A stretch of 64,000 nucleotides of DNA. Origin: Hirudo medicinalis. Taxonomy: Eukaryota; Annelida; Clitellata; Hirudinida; Hirudinidae. Position numbers and translations under genes: made by a program. Of this stretch, positions 12,601 to 24,500 are shown piece by piece. Each line of letters opens with the position of its first letter. Within the stretch, counting starts at the first letter, position 1. The DNA lies in assembly GCA_011800805.1 (NCBI GenBank), contig MPNW01000240.1, positions 28,005 to 92,004 of the forward strand, given 5' to 3'. A model generated the notes under the pieces. That model worked only from the letters and a program-made list of their open reading frames with translations, was not told the origin of the DNA and ran no database searches.

Positions 12601-15600
12601 AAGACTGTCAGATAAAATTTCATTGCTTGGACTGAGAACTTCCACAACAAGACGAGGGGAGGACAAAAGATGGCTGGCATTTTGTGGGAGGACCAGAGAG
12701 AGATCGTGTTTCGTTGCTGGAGAGGGAGCCACCAACTTTCCTGAGAGAACCAACCCTGATTGACAGAAAACCTGGTAGAGGACCTCACTGGTTGGAAATG
12801 ATAATTCAACCTTGACTTTCAGTGTTTCACCGACCTGCACATAATGTTTAACGTTCCATTAATAAAATATAATGGTCATATTAATAGGAATTGAGATGGG
12901 ATTCTGTAAAGATCTGTTTTAATTGTATATTCACTCACAACAACTGATGGTGTTTTCTGATCCATCAAGACCTGCATATGGTGTCCATCTTTGTTTCTAG
13001 TGGAGAATGGCAGAATCTTGAGATGGGCTTTCACGACTTTACCAGTTTCTTTGTCCTCAAATTTTGCCTGAAATATTTCAAAGACTACGATAATTACGGA
13101 TAAATAAATATATTCTGAGAAATTTCAAGTTTTCCAAAATAATTTGTACTTCTAGTTTGAGTTTGATATCTTCTTTGGGAACCCTGAATGAAAATTCGCC
13201 GAGTGAGTTTGGTTTGAGCTTCAGAGCAAGTTTCTCTTCTCTTGGACTTTCTGACTTTGAGGTATGGTGCTCAACCTTGATCGTTACCTCTTTTTTCTTT
13301 GAACTACCCGGAAGCATTCCTTCGATCGGTTTCAGGAAGACCTAAAATTTAAGAATATTGTCAGAATATTGTGATTTAGACGTGTACTTATTTCCTTACT
13401 TGTCCAACATAAGACAGCCCAGGCTTGAAAAACTGAGGTGTGAATTCACTGAAGAACAAAACGTGAGACTGTTCGACGAAGGTGACAAGGACATTTCTAC
13501 TGACAGGAACCTTTTTCTCCTTTTCTTCCTTTTCTTTGTCCTTTATTTCATAAAGTTTCTTCTCTTCTTCCTTCCCATTATCATCATCACCATCATCATC
13601 TTTACTTAGAGGACGTTCTTCTTCAACCTTAACTTGAACTCTGACATCTTGTCCTACCAGTGGTTTCTCGTTGTTCAGACCTAAGACTTGTTTGATGTCG
13701 TCAGGTTTCAGTGAGAAAACTTTGAGACCAGTAACTAGCTGTTAAAATGCATTTGTTACTTAATGTTAATTATTGTTTGTTATTAATTTTAAAATCTATT
13801 AGAAACAAAAATTATTAACTAGGTACAAATGTAAACATCACCTCAACTGGGGGCAGTGATCCGGATTTTGACGAGTTTTCAAGAGAAAGTTGAACTTCCA
13901 CGTTTCCTTCCAATGGAGCACCAGAATGATGGCTAAATAATGAGAATATTATTGCTTGATTAATTATTTTGTATTATATGTCAATGATACTAATTACCTG
14001 GCTACCACGCTGAATTCCAAATTAGGACTCTTGCTTTCGTCACCTGCCTGGAGTGAGTGATACCTCGGAGATCTGATTTCAACCAGGAATCTTTCCTGAT
14101 CTGAAAATATTTGACAAGTTTTTTGAGTTTTCAAACTTTAATTTAGAAGAACGCAACTAGTGAAGTGAAAATCTAGTGAAGACACGAGTGTCTTCCTGGA
14201 AAACATTTTATCTTAAAAAACATTTCGGCCTCATAAATAATTTCCATACCGTGAGGTCCAACAGGTTGTTCGATGTAGAATTTGTGATTGACCATTTGAT
14301 TCTAAATGGAAATCATTAATTAATAAACAGTAACTGTAATTTATAGATGAATAACTACTGAAAATTGACGTAATATACTATAATTATAACATGTACTAAT
14401 AAGTTCCTTCCTTACGTGACTCTCCAAAGTGAGAACCAACTCGTCAGACTGAGCCGGAAGTGGAATGAAGTATTCTTCTCTGAGCAGACCTGAATTATAA
14501 ATAGAATTAAATAATTTTAAAATAATATTTTATTTATAACGCTTAGCCGGAGGAATATGCTAACAAACTAATATCTATATAAAAACATGAAAGAATTAAA
14601 TAATAAAAACATGAAATATCATTTAAACACACAAACCTTCTTCAGCCGTGATGTTCAGCACTTGACTAACGGGACACCTTTCGAATTCTGAGAAATGAAA
14701 TAATAATTATTATTAATATGATATTTATGAATATTTTATGATAATTCTTTTAAATCTCACGTGGATGGACATGTTGACAGGGTGGATATGAGGTCTAAGT
14801 TCTTGAGTAAGGACGATAGTCTCCATTAACACTGCAGTAAGTAAATACTAATTAGCGAACAATTGCAAATTAATCACATTTATTAAATAACATTAAATAT
14901 TTCAGTAATTATTTAATTACTCCTCTTCCGGGATAAATTTTGCTATTTTAATATTAACAAACCAAGCTCTCCAGGGCGGTATTTCAGTTTGTCAGTGCGC
15001 AGGGAAACCAGCAACTCCTTCCATCCAGTTGGAACTTCAACTGAACAAGAAAACTCGAAGCAGGAACTTGACTCGATCTTGAGGACTGATTTGTCTCCTA
15101 ACAACCCCTCATCGGGTGACACCTGTTCATAATAATGACATTAATTATAATCATTTAAAACGTCATAGGCAATAAAGAATATGGCGAATATTTCATTCTA
15201 ACCAAGACTCTCAATGTTTTTGAAAAACCTGCAAGGTAAATTTTTATGTCGCTTAGAATTTCATAGAATGACAAAATTTAGGATAAAAATCATAAAATAA
15301 TTTACTCTTCGGAGTTTTGTCCAGCTCTATTTTCCACACAGAACGATGCCACAGATGGTCATCTGCTGAAACACTGAGATCAAGTACGCACTCATCAGGT
15401 TCATTGTCTTCCTTGGAGTCAGATTTGGTCAGGCCGAGCAGGTGCAAGTCAATCAGGAGTTCAGAGCCAGGTACGAGAACATCGCTTGTAACGACGACGT
15501 AGGACCTGAAAATGTTCATCAAAACATTAAAATCTATCACCTCAAACATCGAAATACGTACGTGTTGGTCGTTGGAACAGCATGGGTGGCCAAACTGGAA

Positions 15601-15647
15601 GCCACGAACGCTGCCAACAAGAGCAGGCACAAAGGATGTCTTCCCAT
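9685..15647 (-). CDS. alpha-2-macroglobulin/TEP-like protein lacking the thioester domain, membrane-anchored
   Basis: Exons, 5' to 3' on the minus strand: 15562-15647, 15306-15505, 15203-15228, 14963-15122, 14761-14831, 14637-14687, 14416-14489, 14250-14301, 13998-14100, 13842-13932, 13400-13738, 13150-13341, 12939-13067, 12568-12834, 12332-12481, 12130-12258, 12005-12053, 11741-11858, 11516-11633, 11180-11300, about 11050-11099, 10722-10910, 10433-10516, 10135-10299, 9685-9852. About 1060 residues. It starts with a signal peptide (MGRHPLCLLLLAAFVASSLA). Family signatures are TDKLKYRPGEL (compare TDKPIYKPGQ), FFKPGLSYVGQVFLKP, and YTFGAFGVKPGKGIVV, matching the 'GAFGVS' strand after the bait region. 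No GCGEQ thioester motif and no room for the ~300-residue thioester domain are seen. The last exon encodes a hydrophobic helix (IACFAILILLAWIAFK) and a nine-residue tail. Problem spots: exons 5 and 6 disagree by one base in phase, and the donor of exon 21 is weak. Confidence 0.85.
11398..11475 (+). mobile_element. 5'-truncated tRNA-derived SINE (family B)
   Basis: Sequence tcgcaacc...ggcgctacataaatgatctaag matches the 3' half of the fuller copy at 56.3 kb (ggcgctatataaatggtctaag) and its inverse at 27.6 kb. It sits in the intron between exons 19 and 20 of the macroglobulin-like gene. The tRNA-like head is missing, so only the B-box edge and the downstream body remain. Confidence 0.65.
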
Positions 15648-15755
15648 CTGTGAATAAAAAAACAATAATTTATTTAAAATAGAAGAATTCAATGCAAGGA
15701 AAACCTCACCCCGAATGTAACAAGAAATCGCAAGGAGCAATTTTTGTTACAGCCT
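15648..15755 (-). other. 5' UTR exon and intron of the macroglobulin-like gene
   Basis: A good donor on the minus strand (CATTCGGG|gtgagg, exon edge 15710) and an acceptor immediately before the ATG (ttattcacag|ATG at 15647/15648) define a non-coding first exon of about 15710-15755 and a 62-base intron. The exon's 5' edge is inferred from the TATA box position. Confidence 0.6.
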
Positions 15756-15776
15756 GCCAATGGTCTCTTCTGCCTC

Positions 15777-15785
15777 CCTTTTATA
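15777..15785 (-). promoter_or_regulatory. TATA box of the macroglobulin-like gene
   Basis: The minus strand reads TATAAAAGG about 30 bases before the inferred transcription start near 15755, which precedes the non-coding first exon. It is a near-consensus TATA element at the expected place, typical of an inducible or tissue-specific promoter. Confidence 0.6.
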
Positions 15786-15789
15786 GACG

Positions 15790-17209
15790 GTACGATCGAT
15801 AACGAATTGATTTTGAACTTTCTAATTAAAACTTGCCTTGGAGCTCACGATCAATAAATTTGAACAAAATATAATTTATTATAATTTGAAAGAATTATTT
15901 TATTACGCGCAATATTAATTATTATAGCGATATGGTTTATTTGCAAATTGTACAATACCTGAGATCACTTCCATTCAAACTCCATAACCTGATAAATCTG
16001 TAATATCTCACCTTTGCTGGTTCAAAAACAAAAAAAAGAGCTGATCTTAATATATAATGAGTAATAACAGGCTCACAATATATATTAATAAGTAATTGCA
16101 GGATCATAATAATAATAATGTCATGGTAATTAATATAAAACAAGGATTCATTCATTGTAACAATTATAGAAAAATTAAGAAAAACTGTGTGACAAGAGCA
16201 GCAGGACTTAACTTTGGAGAATGCAAAAACTTTTTTTGCCGGTTGACCGAGTTCAGGTACAAAAGTGGAATTTCCTTCTCGGGACCTCAATGAATGTATT
16301 TGAAGTGTTGAAAATGAAATTTCATGACGTCAAATTTTTTATGGCAAGTGATTTTATGTGATGTTTTTGCTTTACTGCGACCAGATATGGATTTTTATTT
16401 TGTTTCACTAAATTCTCGATGTTTCAAGGCTTGCTCTTTGAATTTGGAATAATTTTAATAATCAAGATAATACTAAAAAGAAATAACAATAACCATAAAA
16501 ACAAATAACAATAATAACAATAAATGTAATTACAACTTGCACGTTGGTTTGAGATCGATAAAATGCAAACGAAGCCTTCCACGTGGACCATCGATATTGT
16601 GAATGAACATCGATATCGAACATCAGTTGCCAACTTATAACAAAATTTCATCACATTTCACTCCAACGAGAGTTTTATTGATTTCCATATTTTTAAACTT
16701 AGGCAACGTAGGTTTTGTGGAAATTATGATTCAGTTGTATGATATGTTTATTATTTTCATTAACATATGATTTTATAACTTATAATATGAATATTTGCAG
16801 GGTGCAACCATTTTTATTGAGTCAATGTTGAGATGTCAATGTTTAAGATTCAGGATTTGTTTTCAAATCCTTATTTGAGATTATTTCACTCAGTTGCTTG
16901 TGAAAAACATTCAATGCTTTTCAATTTCAAAAATTTGCTTTCAGGAATAGGACAGCTTTCCTTTCATTACGAATTAAAATCAATGAAATATTATAAATTA
17001 AAGAACAATCATTCCTTCACCATAACCGCAAGGGACACATTTTGCACTGAAAAACCTTTAAGATGGTTACTCAAGAGGTAACTCGAGCAAATAGTAAAAA
17101 CCACATCGGTTTGTGCAATTGTCTCTGTGCTGTACACTGTGTGTCTCCGTGTGTATTCGTCTGTTTATGCGTCCATAACCATCATTTCGAATCGGGATGA
17201 AAAAGCTGC

Positions 17210-17275
<66 letters not shown>

Positions 17276-17860
17276 TAACGAAAAGTAAAATACTAGTTAG
17301 ATTCGAGAGTCTAAAAATTATGCTAAGTTTAATATAATTGTACGACAACTCACCTGCTTTCTAGCACCAGCTTCACTTTTAGTGATTGAGACATCTTGCG
17401 AAAGGTTTTGAAAATTCATTACACCGTTTATTGTCATGAGTTACATAAACTTATTATTATTATTAGGAGTTATTATAAAGTTACTTCAAGTTATTTAGAA
17501 AACCATTTGTACAAATTGCAGCTATCCAGAATTTGTTCAAATAGCGAGTGTAGTTTTAAACAACCAGTAAAGAAAATTATTTAGTATTTTTTTTGTTGAG
17601 CAATTTTATTTATTAACCAAGCACAACAATAAACCAACAGTAAAAAAAAACAAATAAAATAACTCCAGGGTCAGCCTTAAGGAAACGCACGCTTCCGTTA
17701 TCAGACTGACCCTCATTAACATGTTACAAGTAGGCAGCGTAAGAACAAAAGTAAACAAATGAACTACTTGAAGAATGCCGCTCAATATGTACAACTTGTA
17801 AGACTTTTTAAACAACAGATAAAGAATATTGAAAGGACAAGATTGAAATTGATCTTTTAT
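15790..17860. other. intergenic with (AAT)n microsatellite
   Basis: AT-rich sequence with no supported gene. A pure AAT/ATT run occupies 17212-17274; the long open frame there is only poly-Tyr read from the repeat. Confidence 0.6.
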
Positions 17861-18065
17861 TGATAATGGAATTGTAGAATATAATCTTGGACCACAATTT
17901 GAGCATTGAATGGAAAAGAGTTTGAAGGTAGATTTAACAAATGAGGGAATTGAGTAGGGTTGTTGTAACTATTACTATCTGAAAAAAATCCTATAAACAT
18001 CATGGGAAGGGCATTGTAATCATAAGAAAACATAAAAAGTAATAATTGATAACTAAGAAAACATG
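17860..18065 (+). repeat. unnamed interspersed repeat, copy 1
   Basis: Several blocks recur in the same order on the opposite strand at 25.5-25.77 kb: cttggaccacaa / cctggaccataa, gaatggaaaagag, gaaaacataaaaag / agaacataaaaag, and a shared gggaagggca / agggcagggca block. Divergence is high and no coding motif is visible, so the class of element is unknown. Confidence 0.45.
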
Positions 18066-18372
18066 CACCTGATTATTTATAAAAGCGTATGTTCGAGTAA
18101 TCAACGAATGAAATGTAGCTGGGACTTCTTATCAAAGATATCTTATCAAAGATATCTTATCAAGATAAAAGCAGGAGTCAGAGCTTTGTCCTTCACCACT
18201 GTTTAATTCGCTGACTTCCACGAGAAGAACCAACAACCCACATGATTTTTGTTTGGACTTGCGGGAGAACCTATTCCCTTCTGAAGCAGAAGCATTTCGA
18301 TTTATGTAAATATTATGTTATATTGATTTATGGTTGAGTCATTAATAATAATTAATAAATAAAATATTGTAT

Positions 18373-18720
18373 TTATAATTTAATAAAATTAAATGCTCCA
18401 ACTGCAGAACGATAAAGAAATTTGCACTCTGCCTTCCCTGGTTCAATATTCTGTGAGCTTTTGATGATTGGAGTCCCAAAGGATTTGCATTCTCCATTGA
18501 ACTTCTTCAGAATTTTCTCGATGTAGTACTTCTGAGTGATCTTTATTGGATCTTGCTCTTGTGCAATTTCTAACCTTAAGTAGAACTTGGCTTCTGAACA
18601 AGATATCTGAAATGACTTCTTCAAATTTGCCAAAAATTGCTCAATATCTTCTTTGTTTGGACTACTGTAGCAATAAGACCGTCATCAACAAACAAAACCA
18701 GAATCGGTTAGAAAAAGTTT
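18373..18720 (-). pseudogene. Ty1/copia retrotransposon RT remnant
   Basis: The minus strand shows LVLFVDDGLIAT, the copia reverse-transcriptase catalytic box (YVDD-like). After a one-base frame change there follow EAKFYLRLEIAQ, YYIEKILKKFN and YRSAVGAFNFI, all standard landmarks of copia RT and the link towards RNase H (compare 'LGIEI', 'YIEKVLxRF', 'YRSAVGSL'). The frameshift and the missing flanks mark it as an inactive fossil. No LTRs were recognised around it. Confidence 0.8.
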
Positions 18721-18895
18721 GACAATTCTTGACAAGGGGGAAGGAGTGTTTAAGATTAATTGACATCAACAATGCTATATTTTATAATACAAAAATCTAA
18801 ATTTTAACATGTATTTATAACATTACTGTCAGTCCCTCAGTTCAGTCGTCACTACTTGATTTGCAAAATCTGTAACCTCTACGGTGCTTCACAAG

Positions 18896-19088
18896 TAAGG
18901 CCTCCTAGAGGAGGGCAAGGGCCCAGTAATTTTAGGGGTCCTCCCAGGTTTTAAAATATTGAAATTTTACAATAATTAATTTTTTTGCTTTTCCAATATC
19001 AAATTGCCATAACATATTGGCCCGTGGCCTCTAGGTGCCTCAGTGCTAGGCACTGCCTAAGAGCCCGAAATTTCTGTCGGCGGCCCTG
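18896..19088. mobile_element. hAT-like MITE with 8-bp target-site duplication
   Basis: A 193-base non-coding element is flanked on both sides by TTCACAAG (18888-18895 and 19089-19096), the 8-bp duplication length of hAT transposons. The right end read inward is CAGGGCCGCCGACAG, a hAT-like terminus. The left end TAAGGCCTCCTAGAG matches it at 10 of 15 positions. No transposase lies inside, so it is a non-autonomous copy. Confidence 0.75.
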
Positions 19089-19099
19089 TTCACAAGTCA

Positions 19100-20480
19100 C
19101 AAGAAACATGGTCAGCAACACCGACAAGTAACGCGATCACAACAAATTAACATCTGTTTATCAACAAAAAACCAGCCCATTCGAGTGGCTGCCAAATGAC
19201 AAAAAGAGCTGATGGAAATTATTGAACGCAAAGAAAATTCTGATATTTTATGTGATGAATGGTTAGGTGAAAATGATGTTGATTTGTCTGACAATAATAT
19301 TTAGTTTAACAATTATTTTATTGATTTTCAAAATAAAATAGTCACAAATTCAAAGCGTTACGAGGTACAAATTAAAAATTGTAAACAACATATTTTATGA
19401 GGGATTCAGTGTTTTGACATAATTTTGATAAGAAGTTTGAAAGTTGTTGACAAGGGGAGGGAGGGAGGGAGGGGGCCAAAAATTAATTTAAATTTGTTGA
19501 CTTAATTAATGGACGATCCCTTAGCTCATCGTCTACAAACACCTAAAATGTTGATGAAGCGAGATGATGAATGGCCGGGTGACTCATTAATGACGTCAGA
19601 TTGATAGGGAAAAGGTCTAAGCCCTCTACTTTGTCTCGGTGGTAAGAGTAACGCACATCCTGCGATGTGTGTGGCTACTTTTGGCTACAAGATGAGAACT
19701 GTTGACGAAGACATTGGTTGAGGATGAACTCGTTTGCACCTACTGAACTCTTTCCTGGAGAGATTCTCTGGAAAATTTCCTCAACATCCACCTGCTTCGG
19801 AAGGAAGTGCGAGGATTATTGAGCCGATTTGAGACAAAATCAGCACATTTCTGTTGCATTTATCTCTTTATTACACAAATTCTTGATAATTAATATACTA
19901 ATGGATGACTTAATGAGTTTAAATCTTTGTTTGTGATATTTTAAATCAAATAAATTGTTTAAGTTAGAATTTCAATCCTTCTTTAAATAGTTTAGTTGCA
20001 AATCTTTATTTAAACGGTATCATCCTCTTAAAATTTCTTAAAGTTACTTTATTTTCACTGTTTCTTCTTCCTCCGCGGGTAAGTTTAGATTCCTCCTCTC
20101 GCGAGGAACGAACTCTTGCAGCTACTTATGAATATTTAGCGCGTTTATGAATAATTCTCAACCTCATTAACATCAATTTCCGGGCAAGAGTGGAGCAGAA
20201 ACATACGCAATTGTTTTCCACTCTGAGGTCCTGCTTGACCTTTAACCCGATCAAAAGTAAACAATTGCAATTAAAACAATCTTCCACTTAACAAACAACC
20301 TTCCCAAATGGTCGTGGCTCTTCACATCGACACGCTTCACTGAAACAAAGCAAAACAAAGCAGAAGTTATTGGAGATGCTGAAGGAACATTTCGCTTAAA
20401 AGTGGAATCATACATCTTCAGACGAATCAATTAAAATGGCGTCCATTCGTTGCACACGGAAGACGACGTAATTGTTTCTC
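19100..20480. other. intergenic, no supported gene
   Basis: AT-rich with a G-rich patch (gggagggagggaggg) near 19455-19473. No coding or RNA feature was recognised. Confidence 0.5.
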
Positions 20481-20486
20481 AAAATC

Positions 20487-20492
20487 TTTATT
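20487..20492 (-). terminator. AATAAA polyadenylation signal of the lectin/CUB receptor gene
   Basis: tttatt on the plus strand reads AATAAA on the minus strand, about 320 bases beyond the stop at 20812. The intervening 3' UTR contains an ATC/ATT-rich repeat near 20700-20770. Confidence 0.5.
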
Positions 20493-20811
20493 CACAGACG
20501 ATTCGGTTCAGTGGATTCAAATCCAAATGCAATCCCCCGAATTGGAATGTTGATCTTACGTTGATCTTGTGGGTGTTGTTGTTGAAAAGAAACAGTCTAT
20601 AACTAAAACTAAATTTCGCGCGACGGCAAAACAACGACGACCTTAAAACTTTCAGTTGTTTCAGTCGGCCTCGACTATGAGTTGTTGACGGATCAATTTC
20701 ACCATCATCATTCAATACCATCATATTCGTAATCATCACCATTACCATCATATCCGTAATCATCATCATTGGAAGCGAATGGCGGGTATGTACACGCTGA
20801 GAATGCGAAGA

Positions 20812-20935
20812 TCAGGGTCCTCTCAACCTGCCGGGGAAGGCACTGAGGGATTTGTTGCTGTCAACGGCTGATGGCGGTTTGAATGTTGAGGTCTGTGGAG
20901 CCCCATCGAAGTTCTTACTGTCAGATTGTTGCTGA

Positions 20936-20972
<37 letters not shown>

Positions 20973-21544
20973 CAGAGGGCTTCAGTCCCTCTCTGTTGTT
21001 CAGTGAGGAAGGGTTGTTGGTTGACTTGTCATCGTACAAGGGCTCCTGGAAACAAGAACATTTGAAGGGCAGGAACTGATCTCCAGGGTTTCTATTACCC
21101 TTGAGAAAATCTTGTTGTTGCACGAATTGACCGCAACGAGAATCGCAACAAGATCGCAGGTTGGTCTGGTCAAAGTTCTGCTTCCTCTTGGGGTCGTGCG
21201 TCCTCATACCTCGATTGAAATCCGGGCTCATCGGGTAGCTGGAGACGATGGGACCGCTGGGAAGGGGTGCGGTTTTGTTGACCCCCTCGTAGGTGCGCAG
21301 CTGGTCCTCGTAAATCAGCTCGCTGTTGAGTGGCTGCCCGTGGTCCACGTAGAATTCCTCTGGCGTCATGACGGAGTTGCGTTGTTTGCTGACCAAATAA
21401 AGAGGTCGGTGCTTTTTATGGCAGACCATCATTGCTTCAGAAGCGTTTCATTGCGCTTTTCCAGTTAATAATAATAATAATCAGATCGAAATATGTACCT
21501 CGGAGTATTCGTATTTGTTGATTTTATTATTATTATTATTGTTA

Positions 21545-21593
<49 letters not shown>

Positions 21594-24500
21594 ATTTTTA
21601 AAACAGGCTTCGCTAGTTAAACTCATCTTTTATCTATTATAATTAATTTTATTATTTACGTCCTTCAAAATCAGTCAGTAACTTGCCCTTAAAGAACTGG
21701 GCGATTGGGACGGTGCTCCCGCAACGGGATTCGAACACGTGCTGCCACCGTGACAGGCGAAGTCTTAAACAATAATTAAACAATAGAACATGCGGGAACA
21801 GAATGCTCCGTTCATTCATTTGCTCCTGAGTTTAAAGCTCGCATGCGATTCAGGAAAAGATGAAAGTTGAAAATAGTTGACCCAGGATTGGCTTAGAGAA
21901 TGGCATGTGCAAATTCCAAGTGTGCGGGAGGAGTTCTTGGGATGCATGTATTTTCTGTTTTATATTAGAGAATATTATTATTATTATTATTATTATTATC
22001 GTCATTTAATTGGTATTTACTGCTTTCTCTTTTGCATTCTCGTATCAGTGACCTTGTTAAGAAGATCGTAAAATATTCTCGAGTTTACATTTTATTTTTT
22101 ATAATAAAATAATGTTTTAGTATTTGTTAATTTTTATCTGTTTCGTTCAGTTTTACTGACTTTTATAATTATATTTATTAATATCTATTTAATAATATAC
22201 GCATGACTGCATTAACTCGTATTACCTACTTTGTAAGGCATATTCAGGCACTTAATATTCATGCAACGAAATTTAATAATAACAAATTCATTACAATTAC
22301 TAACTTCCTGACCACCCGGGCAGCACAGACGAGCAAAACTCCACCCAGAAACACACCGAGGGCCACTCCCAACGACACCACCATCAGGATGCCTGGGGGG
22401 GGGGCATCATGAATATTTATGAGCATGCTAATTATTTCAAGGATTATCGTCATTATTATTTGCCATAATTAAATTCACAACATTTACAATGGAAAATGAT
22501 AATATGTTGCGTTATTATTAAATACTAACAGTATTTATGTAGTGATTAGTAATATTAATAATTACATTTTGTTTACTTAAATATTACAAATATTTTAAAG
22601 AACTGAATGATAATATTTATTATTATTAATATTTTTATTATCATCATCATCATCATCATTATTATTATCATTATCATTATTATTTATTGTTCTAAGGAAT
22701 GTCTTCGTTGCTGCCGAGAATGTTTTTGGATGATTTATGCGAGAATAAAAGTTTGAAGGATTCAAAAGTTCAAACTTGAAATGAATTCAAGGAGGATCTT
22801 TAAATTATGAATTCTCTTTTAAATATCACTTAACCTAAAAGTACTTAATTAATTAATATGACTAAATATTAACTGCAAATATTATTTATGACTGGATATT
22901 TAATAATGAATGCAAACAGGTCATAATCATCATCGTCACCACCATCACCAACAATAACAATAATAATAACAACAACAACGACAACAACAGTAATAATAAC
23001 AACAACAACAATAATAATAATAACAATGACCACTAACTGTAAGGAAAGTAGTCCGAAGCAAAGACCTGACCAACAGACCACCCGTTGGAAAGCATGTGTT
23101 CGCTTTTTTCGTTCACTGACCCTGGAAAGAATGAGCAGACGTTGGAGAGGTTGAGAGTCAAATGGAGGTTGGGGTAGTTAGGCTCCCCTTCGATCCCCGG
23201 GTTGATGCCCTGATGCTTCTTCGAGGTCAAGTCCAATTGCCAGAGGGTTTCTGAGCACTTGAAGTTGAGCTTCTCTGATCGCCCGTGGCAAGTCAATTCT
23301 CCTTCTGGTCCATGTCTTGTCCACTTGTGCTGCTTGTCACTTGCTACATCCGACTGGATGTCTGGACATCCGATGACTAAAGATGACAGAATGGATAATT
23401 TGTCAATATTTATTTGAAGTTAATTAATTGCTTATTAATTACAATTTCAATTTTAATTACAATATCTTATTTTATTAACAGTAAATCGATAAATTAAAAT
23501 TAATCTGTTACTTCATAATTTTATTATTATTATTGCCATTATTATTATTGTTATTGTTGTTGTTATTATTATTAATATTATTATTAAAACTATTTTTTAA
23601 CAGACTGATCCTGACAGCACCAACAAATTCAACAAGCAGAACAAAGCCAGTAAATCGTAAAAATAACAAAGTAATTCTACGCAGCACCGCGCAATAAATG
23701 CACTTTGGAGGACTTTTAAATAATATTTATCGAGGATTAAAAGGGAAATTAAGCTTAAATTCAATAATTATTCATTAAAAAAGATTTGGCCCACAACATC
23801 GAATAGAAAGTAATTTTAATGTGCTTTTGGAGAATGATGGACTGCATTCATGAGTGTTGCGTAAATCATAAGAAACACGATCGGTGGAACGTTCGGGAAA
23901 TAAAAGCCGAGATAATATTTTAGGAGGTGCATTGTTTTCCAGGATTACATACAAAAGTGCAACTTATAAACCATGAATTTGAAACATATCAACAAATTAT
24001 TGTCATCAAATGTAGGTTGAGTAGAGGAAAGATATGGTAACTGCATTTTCTTTATTTCTTAATTTCTGTTTAAATTTATTTAATTATATAAAGATTAATT
24101 AGGATTGGTTAATATTTAATTTCAATTTATTTATGGTGAATATTTTTTACGGTAAATTTTGTGAGCATCTTCATTATTCAAGAAGCAACTGTTCTTGAAA
24201 GAACTTAATAATGTGAAATAAGATATTCAAAGTGCTAAGCATGCCCAATAAGCAATGAACAACTTTTTGTGAAGTTTTTGAATTTATTTTTAAAGTCCAG
24301 AAAATAATTTCAAGATAATTGAATAAATTCATTTTATGTGCTTTTTTCATAAAACCCTGCATAAAGTGATGTAGAAATATCGGTAAATTCGTTAAACGAG
24401 GAACTGCTAAGTGCGACAGTCAAGGCACTTAAATTATTATTTTAAAATGTTTACAAATTAATCACAATATGCAAAATTATTTTTAAAATGCTTACAAATT

